This document shows, in pieces, positions 26,241-35,089 of a stretch of 64,000 nucleotides of DNA. This DNA is from Melioribacter sp. (GTDB lineage Bacteria > Bacteroidota > Ignavibacteria > Ignavibacteriales > Melioribacteraceae), in assembly GCA_003155655.1 (NCBI GenBank), contig PMDS01000026.1, positions 26,161 through 90,160 on the forward strand, in the 5' to 3' direction. Position 1 is the stretch's first letter, and the number at the start of each line of letters is the position of its first letter. The translations under genes and the position numbers were made by a program. The notes under the pieces were generated by a model. It was given only the letters and a program-made list of their open reading frames with translations. It was not told the origin of the DNA and did no database searches.

Positions 26241-26889
26241 TGATTCACAAAGGAATGTTCTTAGATATATTGGAATACGTTTTGCAAGCGCTGCAATTCA
26301 GCTGTTAATAAAATCATTGCGGTTTAAAATAACCGGCGATGATAGTATTGCCCAATTGGCAAAAGAAAAGAAAAATTTTATTGCGGCATTCTGGCATGGT
26401 TCAATGATGGTTGGCTGGTATTTGCATCATAACAAAAATACGGCAGCCCTTGTAAGTCAGAGTAAAGATGGCGAAGTACTTGCAAAAACTCTTGAAAAGT
26501 GGAATTACAAAGTTATTCGCGGCTCCAGCTCAATTGGAGGTGATGAAGCTCTAAAAAAAATGATCGAACTGCTTAAAGAGAATTATTCATTGGCAATTAC
26601 ACCGGACGGGCCCCGTGGCCCAATTTACAAGATGAAAGTAGGCGCGGTAATTTCAGCTAAAAAGACCGGTATTCCATTGTTTTTAGTTGGAATTGGAATC
26701 AAGAAAAAATTCCGGTTGAAAAGCTGGGATGCTTTTGAAGTACCAAAACCATTTACAAAAGTTGTTGCAATTTATTCTGATCCGATTTTTATAGATGGCT
26801 CTTTAAATTATGAAGAGACAAATAAAAAAATAATTGAGTGTGAAGAGCAGCTCAAAAAATTACAAATGGAAGCTTTTAAACTGTGTTAG
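26230..26889 (+). CDS. Lysophospholipid acyltransferase-like protein (DUF374)
   Basis: A 219-residue member of the DUF374 branch of the lysophospholipid acyltransferase superfamily. AAFWHGSMMVGWY holds the HG-containing block I equivalent. Later come LVSQSKDGEV, RGSSSIGGDEAL, and ITPDGPRGPIYKMKVGAV, the strongest family marker. Homologues lie in lipid A/Kdo gene clusters, and it is sandwiched between lpxB (11-bp overlap) and lpxK (7-bp overlap). A role in acylating lipid A or a precursor is therefore likely but unproven. Confidence 0.85.
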   Translation: MKLSDSQRNVLRYIGIRFASAAIQLLIKSLRFKITGDDSIAQLAKEKKNFIAAFWHGSMMVGWYLHHNKNTAALVSQSKDGEVLAKTLEKWNYKVIRGSSSIGGDEALKKMIELLKENYSLAITPDGPRGPIYKMKVGAVISAKKTGIPLFLVGIGIKKKFRLKSWDAFEVPKPFTKVVAIYSDPIFIDGSLNYEETNKKIIECEEQLKKLQMEAFKLC

Positions 26890-27929
26890 ATGTTTTTAGA
26901 ATAATATTATCGCCGTTGAACATAGTATACTCGTTTATTATAAAAATCAGGAATATGTTCTTTGATAAAAATATTTTTAAATCAACAAAAGTTGACGCAA
27001 AAATAATATCTGTTGGGAACATTACAGTTGGTGGTTCCGGTAAAACTCCTGCAGTAATTATGATTGCTGAAATACTAAAATCTCAGAAGAAAAAAATTGG
27101 CGTTATGAGCCGAGGTTATGGCAGAAGTTCTTTAGGCTATGTTTATATAAGCGATGGTAAGGAAATAAAAAAATCGGTTAGTGAGTCGGGTGATGAAATG
27201 TATTTTATCTCCCAGGAACTTAAGGTTCCTACGGCAGTAGCTGAAAGACGTGTTGAAGGTGCCCGGCATTTTATTAAGGATTCGGGCATTCAAGCTATAA
27301 TTTTAGACGATGCATTTCAGCATAGGTGGATTTACCGGAATATTGATATAGTAATATTTGACCAAAAATTTTTAACAGAAAGCAAACCAATAGAACAAAA
27401 AGTGCTCCCTCTTGGTCTAATGAGAGAGCCTTTTGATTCTTTAAAGCGGGCGGATATTATTATAATAAACAGGAAATTTTCCGACAAAGCGGAAATTCCA
27501 GATAAACTCAAGCAACATTTTGAAGGAAAGTTTGTCTTTAACGCATATTATAAAACGATTGGAATTTATGACGTTAAGACCCATAATTATTTTGATATGA
27601 AAGAATTTAAAGGACAAAAAAGTTTGGTCGTTTGCGGCATTGCCCGGCCGCATTCTTTTTTAGATGTGCTTGAAAAGAATCAAATTGATATTACAAACAA
27701 AATGATCTTTAACGATCATAAAAATTATACTTTGAAAGAAATTAGCAGCATCCGTAAAAGTTTTTATGACACTAATTCTTATTCTGTTTTAACTACTCAG
27801 AAGGATGCAGTTAAGCTTACAAATTTTTCCAAAGAACTTGATGACATTGACATTTATTTTTTAAAGATTGAACTCAAGCTGGATGAACAGGAAAAATTTA
27901 ATCAATTAATTATAAAATCTATTAACTAA
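26883..27929 (+). CDS. lpxK: Tetraacyldisaccharide 4'-kinase
   Basis: A 348-residue inner-membrane-associated P-loop kinase that phosphorylates lipid A disaccharide at the 4' position. A hydrophobic N-terminal helix precedes the Walker A VGNITVGGSGKTP (about 41-53). MSRGYGR, DDAFQHRWIYRNIDIVIFD and the LPLGLMREP motifs follow in the family order. The start is GTG 26883, overlapping the previous stop codon. This completes a lipid A cassette in which lpxB makes the substrate of LpxK. Confidence 0.95.
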   Translation: MLDVFRIILSPLNIVYSFIIKIRNMFFDKNIFKSTKVDAKIISVGNITVGGSGKTPAVIMIAEILKSQKKKIGVMSRGYGRSSLGYVYISDGKEIKKSVSESGDEMYFISQELKVPTAVAERRVEGARHFIKDSGIQAIILDDAFQHRWIYRNIDIVIFDQKFLTESKPIEQKVLPLGLMREPFDSLKRADIIIINRKFSDKAEIPDKLKQHFEGKFVFNAYYKTIGIYDVKTHNYFDMKEFKGQKSLVVCGIARPHSFLDVLEKNQIDITNKMIFNDHKNYTLKEISSIRKSFYDTNSYSVLTTQKDAVKLTNFSKELDDIDIYFLKIELKLDEQEKFNQLIIKSIN

Positions 27930-27958
27930 CAAAAAAACATTTACTGGAGGTAAGTTAA

Positions 27959-30727
27959 ATGGCAAAAGCAAAACAAAAGTATGTCTTATATTTCGGCGGA
28001 AAGCGTGCTGAAGGCAAAGCTGATATGAAAGAACTTCTTGGCGGAAAAGGTGCTAACCTTGCCGAAATGGTTAACATTGGTTTACCGGTACCGGCAGGAT
28101 TTACAATTACAACAGAAGTTTGCACTGCTTACTACAAGAACAACAAGAAATATCCAAAGGAATTGGATGGGCAGCTTAAAGCTGCATTGGTAAAAGTTGA
28201 AAAAGAAATGGGCGCAAAATTTGGAGATAAAGTAAATCCACTACTTGTTTCTGTTCGTTCAGGTGCCCGCGCTTCTATGCCCGGTATGATGGAAACAATT
28301 CTTAACGTTGGTTTGAACAATCAGACACGTGAAGCATTGATTAAAAAAACAGGCAATCCGCGTTTCGTATATGATTCTCACCGCCGCTTAATCCAAATGT
28401 ACTCAGACGTTGTTATGGAAAAAGCAGCCGGCATAGAACCGGAAGAGGGAAAAGGCGTTCGCCAGCAATTAGAAAGTGAGCTTCATAAAATGAAAGAAGC
28501 CCGCGGTGCAAAGAGCGATACGGATTTATCAGCAGATGATTTAAAAGAATTAATAGAGATCTACAAATCTAAAGTTCAGGAAGTTTTAGGCAAACCTTTC
28601 CCTGAAGATCCAATGGCTCAATTGTGGGGTGCAGTTTCTGCTGTATTCCAGAGCTGGATGGGTAAACGTGCTATCTCCTATAGAAGAATTGAAAGCATCC
28701 CGGATGAATGGGGAACAGCTGTAAACGTTCAATCAATGGTTTTTGGAAATATGGGTGAAACTTCTGCAACAGGTGTTGCGTTTACTCGTAACCCTGCAAC
28801 CGGAGAAAATTATTTTTACGGTGAATGGCTGACCAATGCCCAGGGTGAAGATGTTGTAGCCGGTATTAGAACCCCAAATCCAATCAATGAAGTTGGAAAG
28901 AGTGAACATACAGCACATCTTCAATCACTTGAAACAGCAATGCCTAAAACATACGTTCAGTTGCATAAAATTCAAAGATTACTTGAAAAGCATTATCATG
29001 ATATGCTTGACATCGAATTCACAATTCAAGAAGGCAAATTATACATGCTTCAGTGCCGGGTCGGAAAAAGAAATGGACCCGCAGCTGTAAGAATGGCAGT
29101 AGATATGTTAAAAGACAAATTAATTACAAAAGAAGAAGCTGTAATGCGCGTTCAACCGTCACAGCTTGATGAACTTCTTCACCCGATAATTGATCCAAAA
29201 GCTGAACTTACTTCTAACGTAATTGTAAAAGGATTACCGGCTGGTCCCGGCGGCGCATCCGGTCAGGTAGTTTTTTCATCTAATGATGCAGTTGCATGGG
29301 CAAAAGAAGGCAAGAGAGTAATTCTTGTTAGAGAAGAAACCAACCCTGAAGACATTGAAGGAATGCGCGCTGCACAAGCAGTTCTTACAGGCCGGGGAGG
29401 TATGACATCCCACGCTGCTCTTGTTGCACGCGGTTGGGGAAAATGTTGTATAGTTGGCGCTAGTGCTATTAAAATAAATTATCATGAGAAATATTTCACT
29501 GTTGGAAATGTTACCGTACGCCAGGGTGAATGGTTAACGTTAAACGGTTCAAAAGGAAATGTTTACGTTGGTGAACTGCCGATGATTAAAGCAGCAGAAG
29601 AAAATCCTGATTTCCAGGCTTTTATGAAAATATGCGACTCTGTAAGAAAATTAAAAGTTAGAACTAATGCTGAAACTCCTGAAGATGCTGCACGTGCACG
29701 TGCATTTGGCGCAGAAGGAATTGGTTTATTCAGAACAGAGCATATGTTCTATGGTAAACATTCTGAAGAGCCTCTTTTTAAACTACGTAAGATGATCTGC
29801 TCAAATACGGAAGTTGAAAGAAGGAATGCATTGGATGAACTTTTCCCGCATGTAAAACATGATGTAAAAGGTACACTTGAAGCTATGGACGGATTCCCTG
29901 TAACATTCAGAACACTTGATCCGCCTCTTCATGAATTCGTTCCAACAAGACAGGACGAACGAGAAAAACTTGCCGCAAGTCTTGGTATTTCTCTTACTGA
30001 ATTAAACAAACGCGCAGATTCTCTGCATGAGAACAACCCGATGATGGGACACCGCGGTGTGCGTCTTGGAATTACTTTCCCTGAAATAACTGAAATGCAG
30101 GTCCGCGCAATCTTTGAAGCAACTGCTGAATTATTAGCAGATGGCAAAAAAGCTTTTCCGGAAATTATGATTCCTGTTACCTGTCATGTAAATGAGATCA
30201 AACATCAGTATGTTATCATTAATAAAATTCATGATGAAGTTTGTGCAAAATTTGGAATAAAGAAAATTCCTCATTTAACAGGAACAATGATTGAAATTCC
30301 ACGTGCGTGTTTAACAGCAGATAAGATGGCAGAGGTTGCACAGTTCTTCTCATTTGGAACGAATGACTTAACCCAGATGGGATTCGGTTTTTCACGTGAT
30401 GATATCGGAAGCTTTTTGCCGGAATATCTTGAACAAAAGATTCTTCCTGTTGATCCATTCCAAACAATTGACCAGGATGCAATTGGCAAATTGATGGAAA
30501 TTGCAGTTCAGGGTGGCCGTAAAACCCGCCCGGATTTAAAAATTGGTATTTGCGGCGAACATGGCGGAGAACCAAAATCAGTTGAATTCTGCCATAGGAT
30601 TGGTCTGAACTATGTTAGTTGTTCACCATTCCGCGTTCCAATAGCAAGATTGGCTGCTGCTCACGCTGTAGTTAAAGAAATGAATTCAAAAAAGCCTGCA
30701 GTAAAAAAAGCAGCAAAGAAAAAATAA
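27959..30727 (+). CDS. ppdK: Pyruvate, phosphate dikinase
   Basis: A 922-residue PPDK that interconverts pyruvate, ATP and phosphate with PEP, AMP and pyrophosphate. The N-terminal nucleotide-binding domain begins FGGKRAEGKADMKELLGGKGANLAEM. The swivelling phosphohistidine domain has His485 in GGMTSHAALVARGWGKCC. The C-terminal PEP-binding barrel has RTEHMF, FGTNDLTQM and IGICGEHGG with Cys865. A ribosome site TGGAGG precedes the ATG. The last ~15 residues form a lysine/alanine-rich tail (KKPAVKKAAKKK) beyond the usual family end. It lies alone between lpxK and a palindromic element. Confidence 0.97.
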   Translation: MAKAKQKYVLYFGGKRAEGKADMKELLGGKGANLAEMVNIGLPVPAGFTITTEVCTAYYKNNKKYPKELDGQLKAALVKVEKEMGAKFGDKVNPLLVSVRSGARASMPGMMETILNVGLNNQTREALIKKTGNPRFVYDSHRRLIQMYSDVVMEKAAGIEPEEGKGVRQQLESELHKMKEARGAKSDTDLSADDLKELIEIYKSKVQEVLGKPFPEDPMAQLWGAVSAVFQSWMGKRAISYRRIESIPDEWGTAVNVQSMVFGNMGETSATGVAFTRNPATGENYFYGEWLTNAQGEDVVAGIRTPNPINEVGKSEHTAHLQSLETAMPKTYVQLHKIQRLLEKHYHDMLDIEFTIQEGKLYMLQCRVGKRNGPAAVRMAVDMLKDKLITKEEAVMRVQPSQLDELLHPIIDPKAELTSNVIVKGLPAGPGGASGQVVFSSNDAVAWAKEGKRVILVREETNPEDIEGMRAAQAVLTGRGGMTSHAALVARGWGKCCIVGASAIKINYHEKYFTVGNVTVRQGEWLTLNGSKGNVYVGELPMIKAAEENPDFQAFMKICDSVRKLKVRTNAETPEDAARARAFGAEGIGLFRTEHMFYGKHSEEPLFKLRKMICSNTEVERRNALDELFPHVKHDVKGTLEAMDGFPVTFRTLDPPLHEFVPTRQDEREKLAASLGISLTELNKRADSLHENNPMMGHRGVRLGITFPEITEMQVRAIFEATAELLADGKKAFPEIMIPVTCHVNEIKHQYVIINKIHDEVCAKFGIKKIPHLTGTMIEIPRACLTADKMAEVAQFFSFGTNDLTQMGFGFSRDDIGSFLPEYLEQKILPVDPFQTIDQDAIGKLMEIAVQGGRKTRPDLKIGICGEHGGEPKSVEFCHRIGLNYVSCSPFRVPIARLAAAHAVVKEMNSKKPAVKKAAKKK

Positions 30728-30735
30728 GTTAGTTC

Positions 30736-30817
30736 ATTCTGAGTCCCGCCGCTTTGGCGGGACGAAGAATCTCTTAATCAACGGGAATCTTTGTCCGGCA
30801 GCTGCCGGACTCGGAAT
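30736..30817. repeat. Nested palindromic (BIME-like) intergenic element
   Basis: Two GC-rich hairpins lie inside larger pairings. Hairpin 1 is GTCCCGCC (30743-30750) with GGCGGGAC (30756-30763). Hairpin 2 is the perfect 18-bp palindrome GTCCGGCAGCTGCCGGAC (30793-30810). An outer pairing joins ATTCTGAGTCC (30736-30746) to GGACTCGGAAT (30807-30817), and an inner one joins 30761-30773 to 30783-30795 (10 of 13). No T-run follows, so it is more a dispersed repeat than a terminator. Confidence 0.75.
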
Positions 30818-30834
30818 TTAATAAAGGAGAATAA

Positions 30835-31872
30835 ATGAAGTTATCAGATTTTAAATACAATTTACCCAAAACATCAATTGCAAAACACCCTGCAAACCCG
30901 CGCGATAAAGCAAAAATGATGGTACTTAACCGTGCATCAGGAGAGATTAAAGAAAATAAATTTTCTGATATTGTTGATTATTTGCAAAAAGGTGATGTTA
31001 TTGCTGTTAACGAAACTAAGGTAATGCAAGCCCGCTTGTTTGGTAAAAAAGAAAGAACAAATGCTAAAATTGAAGTTTTTGTTCTTCGCGAGCTAAACAA
31101 AGAAGAAAATATATGGGACGTAATTGTTGACCCGGCACGTAAAGTAAGAATCGGAAATAGAATTTATTTTAACGATAAACTTTGGTGCGAAGTAATTGAC
31201 AATACAACATCACGTGGTAGAACTGTCCGTTTTAATGATGATGCCGGAAATATTTTTGAGGCAATTGAAAAGATTGGGCATACTCCCCTTCCCCCATATA
31301 TAAAGCGCGATGCTGTTGCTTCTGATAAGGAAGATTATCAAACTGTATTTGCACAGATTGATGGATCAGTTGCAGCTCCAACGGCCGGACTTCATTTTAC
31401 GCCTGCTTTGGTTAAAAAAATTGAAAAAGCCGGAGTTAAAATTGTTCCTGTAATTTTGCATATAGGACTAGGAACATTTAGACCTGTTGAAGTGGAAGAT
31501 TTAACAAAGCACAGAATGGATTCAGAATTTTTCGAGATCCCGGAAGAAACTTCAAGGGTAATCAACAAAGCGTTGGAGGATAAGAAAAATATTTTTGTTG
31601 TCGGTACCAGCACCTGCCGCGCTCTTGAAAGCAGCGTTACTGCAGATGGTTTTGCAAAACCAAGTTTTGGATGGACAGATAAATTTATTTTTCCTCCATA
31701 TGACTTCAAAGTTACAAAAAAGTTAATCACAAATTTTCATCAGCCGGAATCAACTTTATTGATGCTTGCTGCTGCGTTTGCAGACTATGATTTTATAATG
31801 AAAGCATACAAGAAAGCTTTAAAAGATGGTTATCGCTTTTTGAGCTATGGCGACTCCATGCTTATTCTCTAA
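30835..31872 (+). CDS. queA: S-adenosylmethionine:tRNA ribosyltransferase-isomerase
   Basis: A 345-residue QueA, which transfers and isomerises the ribosyl part of SAM onto 7-aminomethyl-7-deazaguanine in tRNA to give epoxyqueuosine. The N-terminus (MKLSDFKYNLPKTSIAKHPA...RDKAKMMVL), GDVIAVNETKVMQARLFG, HTPLPPYIKR, DGSVAAPTAGLHFT and LHIGLGTFRPV are all family hallmarks, as is the final YRFLSYGDSMLI. AAAGGAG precedes the ATG. Its stop overlaps the ispD start by one base (TAATG), so translation is coupled. Confidence 0.97.
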   Translation: MKLSDFKYNLPKTSIAKHPANPRDKAKMMVLNRASGEIKENKFSDIVDYLQKGDVIAVNETKVMQARLFGKKERTNAKIEVFVLRELNKEENIWDVIVDPARKVRIGNRIYFNDKLWCEVIDNTTSRGRTVRFNDDAGNIFEAIEKIGHTPLPPYIKRDAVASDKEDYQTVFAQIDGSVAAPTAGLHFTPALVKKIEKAGVKIVPVILHIGLGTFRPVEVEDLTKHRMDSEFFEIPEETSRVINKALEDKKNIFVVGTSTCRALESSVTADGFAKPSFGWTDKFIFPPYDFKVTKKLITNFHQPESTLLMLAAAFADYDFIMKAYKKALKDGYRFLSYGDSMLIL

Positions 31873-32573
31873 TGAAAATATTTACATTAATTCCGTCAGG
31901 GGGTTTAGGAAAGCGGATGAATAATCCGCTCCCTAAACAGTATCTTAAATTCAACAACAGAGAATTAATAGCCTATACGCTTTCTGTATTCCAAAAATGT
32001 AATTTGATTGATGAAATAATTGTCGCAGCACAAAAAGATTACTTCAGATTGCTCGAAGAGATCAAAGAAAAGAATTCATTTACAAAACTCACCGGCATCG
32101 TTGAAGGCGGTAATGAAAGACAGCAATCTGTTTTTAACGCTCTTAAATCAATCAAGGCACACAACGATGATATTATAGTTGTTCATGATGCGGTGCGCCC
32201 GCTTCTTCAGCAGGATTTATTAATACGGGCAATTGAAACTGCAAAGGAGTTCGGCAGCGCTGTTGTAGCGGTAAAAGCAAAAGATACCCTTATTAAAGGA
32301 GATGATTTTGTTCAATCTTACATTGACAGAAGCGAAGTTTACTATGTGCAAACTCCGCAAATATTTAGATACAAAATAATATATGATGCTATGGAAACAG
32401 CAGCATCTAAAAATTTTGTTGGAACTGATGAATCTATGCTTGCACACTCATGTTTGGAAAAAGTCAAAATTGTTGAAGGCTCTTCATTAAATTTTAAAAT
32501 AACTAACCAGGATGATGTTAAACTTTTTGAGTTAATTTGCGACAATATTAAGAATGGTAAACTTACCTTGTAA
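31872..32573 (+). CDS. ispD: 2-C-methyl-D-erythritol 4-phosphate cytidylyltransferase
   Basis: A 233-residue cytidylyltransferase of the MEP isoprenoid pathway, making CDP-methylerythritol. The nucleotide-binding loop IPSGGLGKRM with NPLPKQYLKF is at the N-terminus; GGNERQQSVFNAL, VHDAVRPL and TPQIFRY follow in order. LNFKITNQDDVKLFE ends the catalytic domain. The sequence has Ser-Gly-Gly-Leu-Gly-Lys in place of the common Ala-Gly-x-Gly-x-Arg, a tolerated variant. It is coupled to queA and followed by plsY. Confidence 0.94.
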   Translation: MKIFTLIPSGGLGKRMNNPLPKQYLKFNNRELIAYTLSVFQKCNLIDEIIVAAQKDYFRLLEEIKEKNSFTKLTGIVEGGNERQQSVFNALKSIKAHNDDIIVVHDAVRPLLQQDLLIRAIETAKEFGSAVVAVKAKDTLIKGDDFVQSYIDRSEVYYVQTPQIFRYKIIYDAMETAASKNFVGTDESMLAHSCLEKVKIVEGSSLNFKITNQDDVKLFELICDNIKNGKLTL

Positions 32574-32619
32574 ATAGAGTACTTTTTCTATAATTTTGTT
32601 AAAATTTTTGGCGGTATTG

Positions 32620-33282
32620 ATGTTAAATCTACTTTTTGTTGTTATTCTTTCATACTTGGCGGGTTCTGTCCCAAATAGTATAATAGTAAGCAAATTAGTA
32701 CGGGGAATAGATATAAGAGAACACGGCAGCGGAAATGCCGGCGGAACAAACGTTTTTAGAGTACTTGGGTGGAAATATGGAATATTGGTTATTCTGCTTG
32801 ATACTTTAAAAGGCGCTCTTGCTGTTATAGTAATTGCACGTTTATACCTTGACCGTTTCCCATTTAATAATGTTACCCCATTTGATGATTTCACTCTTGT
32901 TCAAATTATATGCGGCATTGCTGCAGTAATTGGACACATTTGGACCGTCTTTGCCGGCTTTAAGGGCGGGAAAGGGATTGCAACGGGTTTAGGCGTTTTA
33001 GTAATGATGGTTTCTATTGATGTTATTGTTGCACTAGGAGTATTTTTTGTAGTCGTTGGTATTTCACGCTACATCTCGTTAGGTTCTTTAATAGCTGCAG
33101 TTTCAATTCCATTAATATTAATGATTCGGGAAAATATATTTGGAGTTGATATTCCAGGATACCATACATTACTGCCATTTTGCATTGCGATTGCATTATT
33201 AGTTATTTACACACATCGCAAAAATATTGATCGTCTCTTAAAAGGAAGTGAGAGCAAAATTTCATTCGTTAAAAAGAAATAA
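32620..33282 (+). CDS. plsY: Acyl-phosphate glycerol-3-phosphate acyltransferase
   Basis: A 220-residue polytopic inner-membrane enzyme that transfers an acyl group from acyl-phosphate to glycerol 3-phosphate, starting phospholipid synthesis. The family motifs are visible: SYLAGSVPNSIIVSK at the N-terminus, GSGNAGGTNVFRVLGWK (glycerol-3-phosphate binding), GHIWTVFAGFKGGKGIATG, and THRKNIDRLLKGSESK at the end. The ATG at 32620 gives the typical N-terminus; a TTG 24 bp upstream is less likely. gpsA, which makes its substrate, follows after 6 bp, so the two form a functional pair. Confidence 0.95.
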   Translation: MLNLLFVVILSYLAGSVPNSIIVSKLVRGIDIREHGSGNAGGTNVFRVLGWKYGILVILLDTLKGALAVIVIARLYLDRFPFNNVTPFDDFTLVQIICGIAAVIGHIWTVFAGFKGGKGIATGLGVLVMMVSIDVIVALGVFFVVVGISRYISLGSLIAAVSIPLILMIRENIFGVDIPGYHTLLPFCIAIALLVIYTHRKNIDRLLKGSESKISFVKKK

Positions 33283-33288
33283 TAATAA

Positions 33289-34290
33289 ATGAAAATTACT
33301 GTCCTAGGAGCAGGCGGCTGGGGTACAACTCTTTCTATTCTGCTTTATCATAATGGGCATGAAGTTATTCTATGGGAATTTGATAAAGCTTACGCCAAAG
33401 AAATTGAACAATCGCGTCTTAACAATATTTACCTGCCGGGGATTATTCTACCAAATGATATTTTAGTTACTCATTCTTTACTGGAGTGTTCTTCCGGCAG
33501 AGATATGCTGGTTATAGCTGTTCCATCGCAATTCATTCGTTCCGTGCTGCATCAATTAAAAAAAGTTGATTTAAAGAATACAATTCTAGTGAGCGTTGCA
33601 AAAGGAATTGAAAAAGATTCCCTTCATACTGTATCACAAATAATTAAGCATGAATTAAAAGATATTACCCCATCTCAAATTGGAGCTTTATCCGGTCCCA
33701 GTCATGCAGAAGAAGTCAGTAGAAAAGTTCCAACAGCGGTAGTTTCAGCATCCCGTGATCCTATAACGGCAAAACAAATCCAGATGACTTTTCTTACTCC
33801 CTATTTTAGAATTTACACAACGACAGATATTCTTGGTGTAGAATATGGAGGCGCATTAAAAAATGTTATTGCTCTTGCAGCAGGAATAATTGACGGCGCT
33901 AAATTTGGTGATAATACTAAAGCTGCAATAATGACAAGAGGTATAACAGAAATTTCCAGACTTGGATTTGCTCTAGGCGCTAAGGCAGATACTTTTTCCG
34001 GATTATCCGGAATGGGCGACCTGATAGTCACCTGTATGAGCAAGCACAGCAGGAACAGATATGTTGGTGAACAGGTTGGCAGCGGGATAAAATTAAAAAA
34101 TATTCTGAAAAACATGCAGATGGTTGCAGAAGGCGTTGAGACATGCCGGTCTGTACATCAACTCGGGAAAAAACATAAGCTAGAGACCCCAATATCAAGC
34201 GCAGTATACAATATTCTTTTTGAAGATCAAGACCCTGTTGAAGCTATAAGCAATTTAATGGCTCACGACATGAGGGCAGAAGAAGAATAA
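33289..34290 (+). CDS. gpsA: Glycerol-3-phosphate dehydrogenase [NAD(P)+]
   Basis: A 333-residue cytoplasmic dehydrogenase that reduces dihydroxyacetone phosphate to sn-glycerol 3-phosphate for phospholipids. The Rossmann motif GAGGWGTT is at residues 7-14. SVAKGIEKDS, SGPSHAEEV, the catalytic-lysine segment EYGGALKNVIALAAGI and the LSGMGDLIVTC/SRNRYVG segment follow in the expected order. Length is normal. It directly supplies PlsY encoded just upstream. Confidence 0.97.
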   Translation: MKITVLGAGGWGTTLSILLYHNGHEVILWEFDKAYAKEIEQSRLNNIYLPGIILPNDILVTHSLLECSSGRDMLVIAVPSQFIRSVLHQLKKVDLKNTILVSVAKGIEKDSLHTVSQIIKHELKDITPSQIGALSGPSHAEEVSRKVPTAVVSASRDPITAKQIQMTFLTPYFRIYTTTDILGVEYGGALKNVIALAAGIIDGAKFGDNTKAAIMTRGITEISRLGFALGAKADTFSGLSGMGDLIVTCMSKHSRNRYVGEQVGSGIKLKNILKNMQMVAEGVETCRSVHQLGKKHKLETPISSAVYNILFEDQDPVEAISNLMAHDMRAEEE

Positions 34291-34398
34291 CTTTCATAAA
34301 TATTCCAGCCTTTAATAATTTTTTCCGTTTTCTATTAAATATTATTTAAATTTATTTATTTTTTAACGATAATGATTTAAACAATTTTGGGAGAAATA

Positions 34399-34956
34399 AT
34401 GGAAGTTAAAGGGACAGCAGTAGCTTCTTTACCCAAATTTATTGCGGATAAATTTGGCGCTGAAGGTTTGGAAAAATGGCTCGCCGCTATTAATGACACT
34501 GCAAAAAGTGTTTATAGTCAAAGTATTTTAGCCAGTAAATGGTATCCGATGAATGAAATTTTAATTGATCCCACAATTAAACTTTGCGAAATGTACTACG
34601 GCGGAAATATTCAGGGGGCATGGGAAGCCGGAAGATTTAGTGCCTCATATGGTCTGTCGGGAATATTAAAAATATTCGTTAAGATGGGATCACCTGGTTT
34701 TATCATTAGCCGTGCAACAACAATTCTTCCCTCATATTACGAGTCAAGCGAAATTAAGGTTTTGGAACCCGGCACCTCAAGCTGCACAATACAAATTACA
34801 AAATTTCCTGAACCATCCGAAGTTATAGAAAATCGAATTGGCGGGTGGATTGAACGTGCGTTGGAGATTCAAGGCTGCAAATCTGTTTCTGTTAAAATAA
34901 CAAAGTCGGTTGCCAGACACGATCCGTTCTGTGAATACAAAGTATCATGGACATAG
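34399..34956 (+). CDS. Conserved protein of unknown function (DUF2378-like)
   Basis: A 185-residue soluble protein. ATG 34399 is chosen because GGGAG lies a few bases upstream; the TTG at 34387 would include that ribosome site. I see LPKFIADKFGAEGLEKWL near the N-terminus, a MYYGGNIQGAWEAGRFSASYGL helix and a SPGFIISRATTILPSYY segment. The pattern recalls the TIGR02265/DUF2378 proteins of Myxobacteria and the V4R/heme-NO-binding-like fold, but the match is loose. There is no signal peptide or membrane segment. Function unknown. Confidence 0.55.
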   Translation: MEVKGTAVASLPKFIADKFGAEGLEKWLAAINDTAKSVYSQSILASKWYPMNEILIDPTIKLCEMYYGGNIQGAWEAGRFSASYGLSGILKIFVKMGSPGFIISRATTILPSYYESSEIKVLEPGTSSCTIQITKFPEPSEVIENRIGGWIERALEIQGCKSVSVKITKSVARHDPFCEYKVSWT

Positions 34957-35089
34957 AACTACATTCTGTACTTATATAGTCGAATAATTTTTGTGCTTGT
35001 TGCAACATTTTAGGTGATATACAATATAACATCTTCACCTCCATCACAATTTTATTTATATTGCATTTTGAGAATACTTAAAATGATTT

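Noticed and set aside
30743-30810. Terminators after ppdK
   Set aside because: Both hairpins lack a following T-run, and they are parts of a larger nested palindrome.
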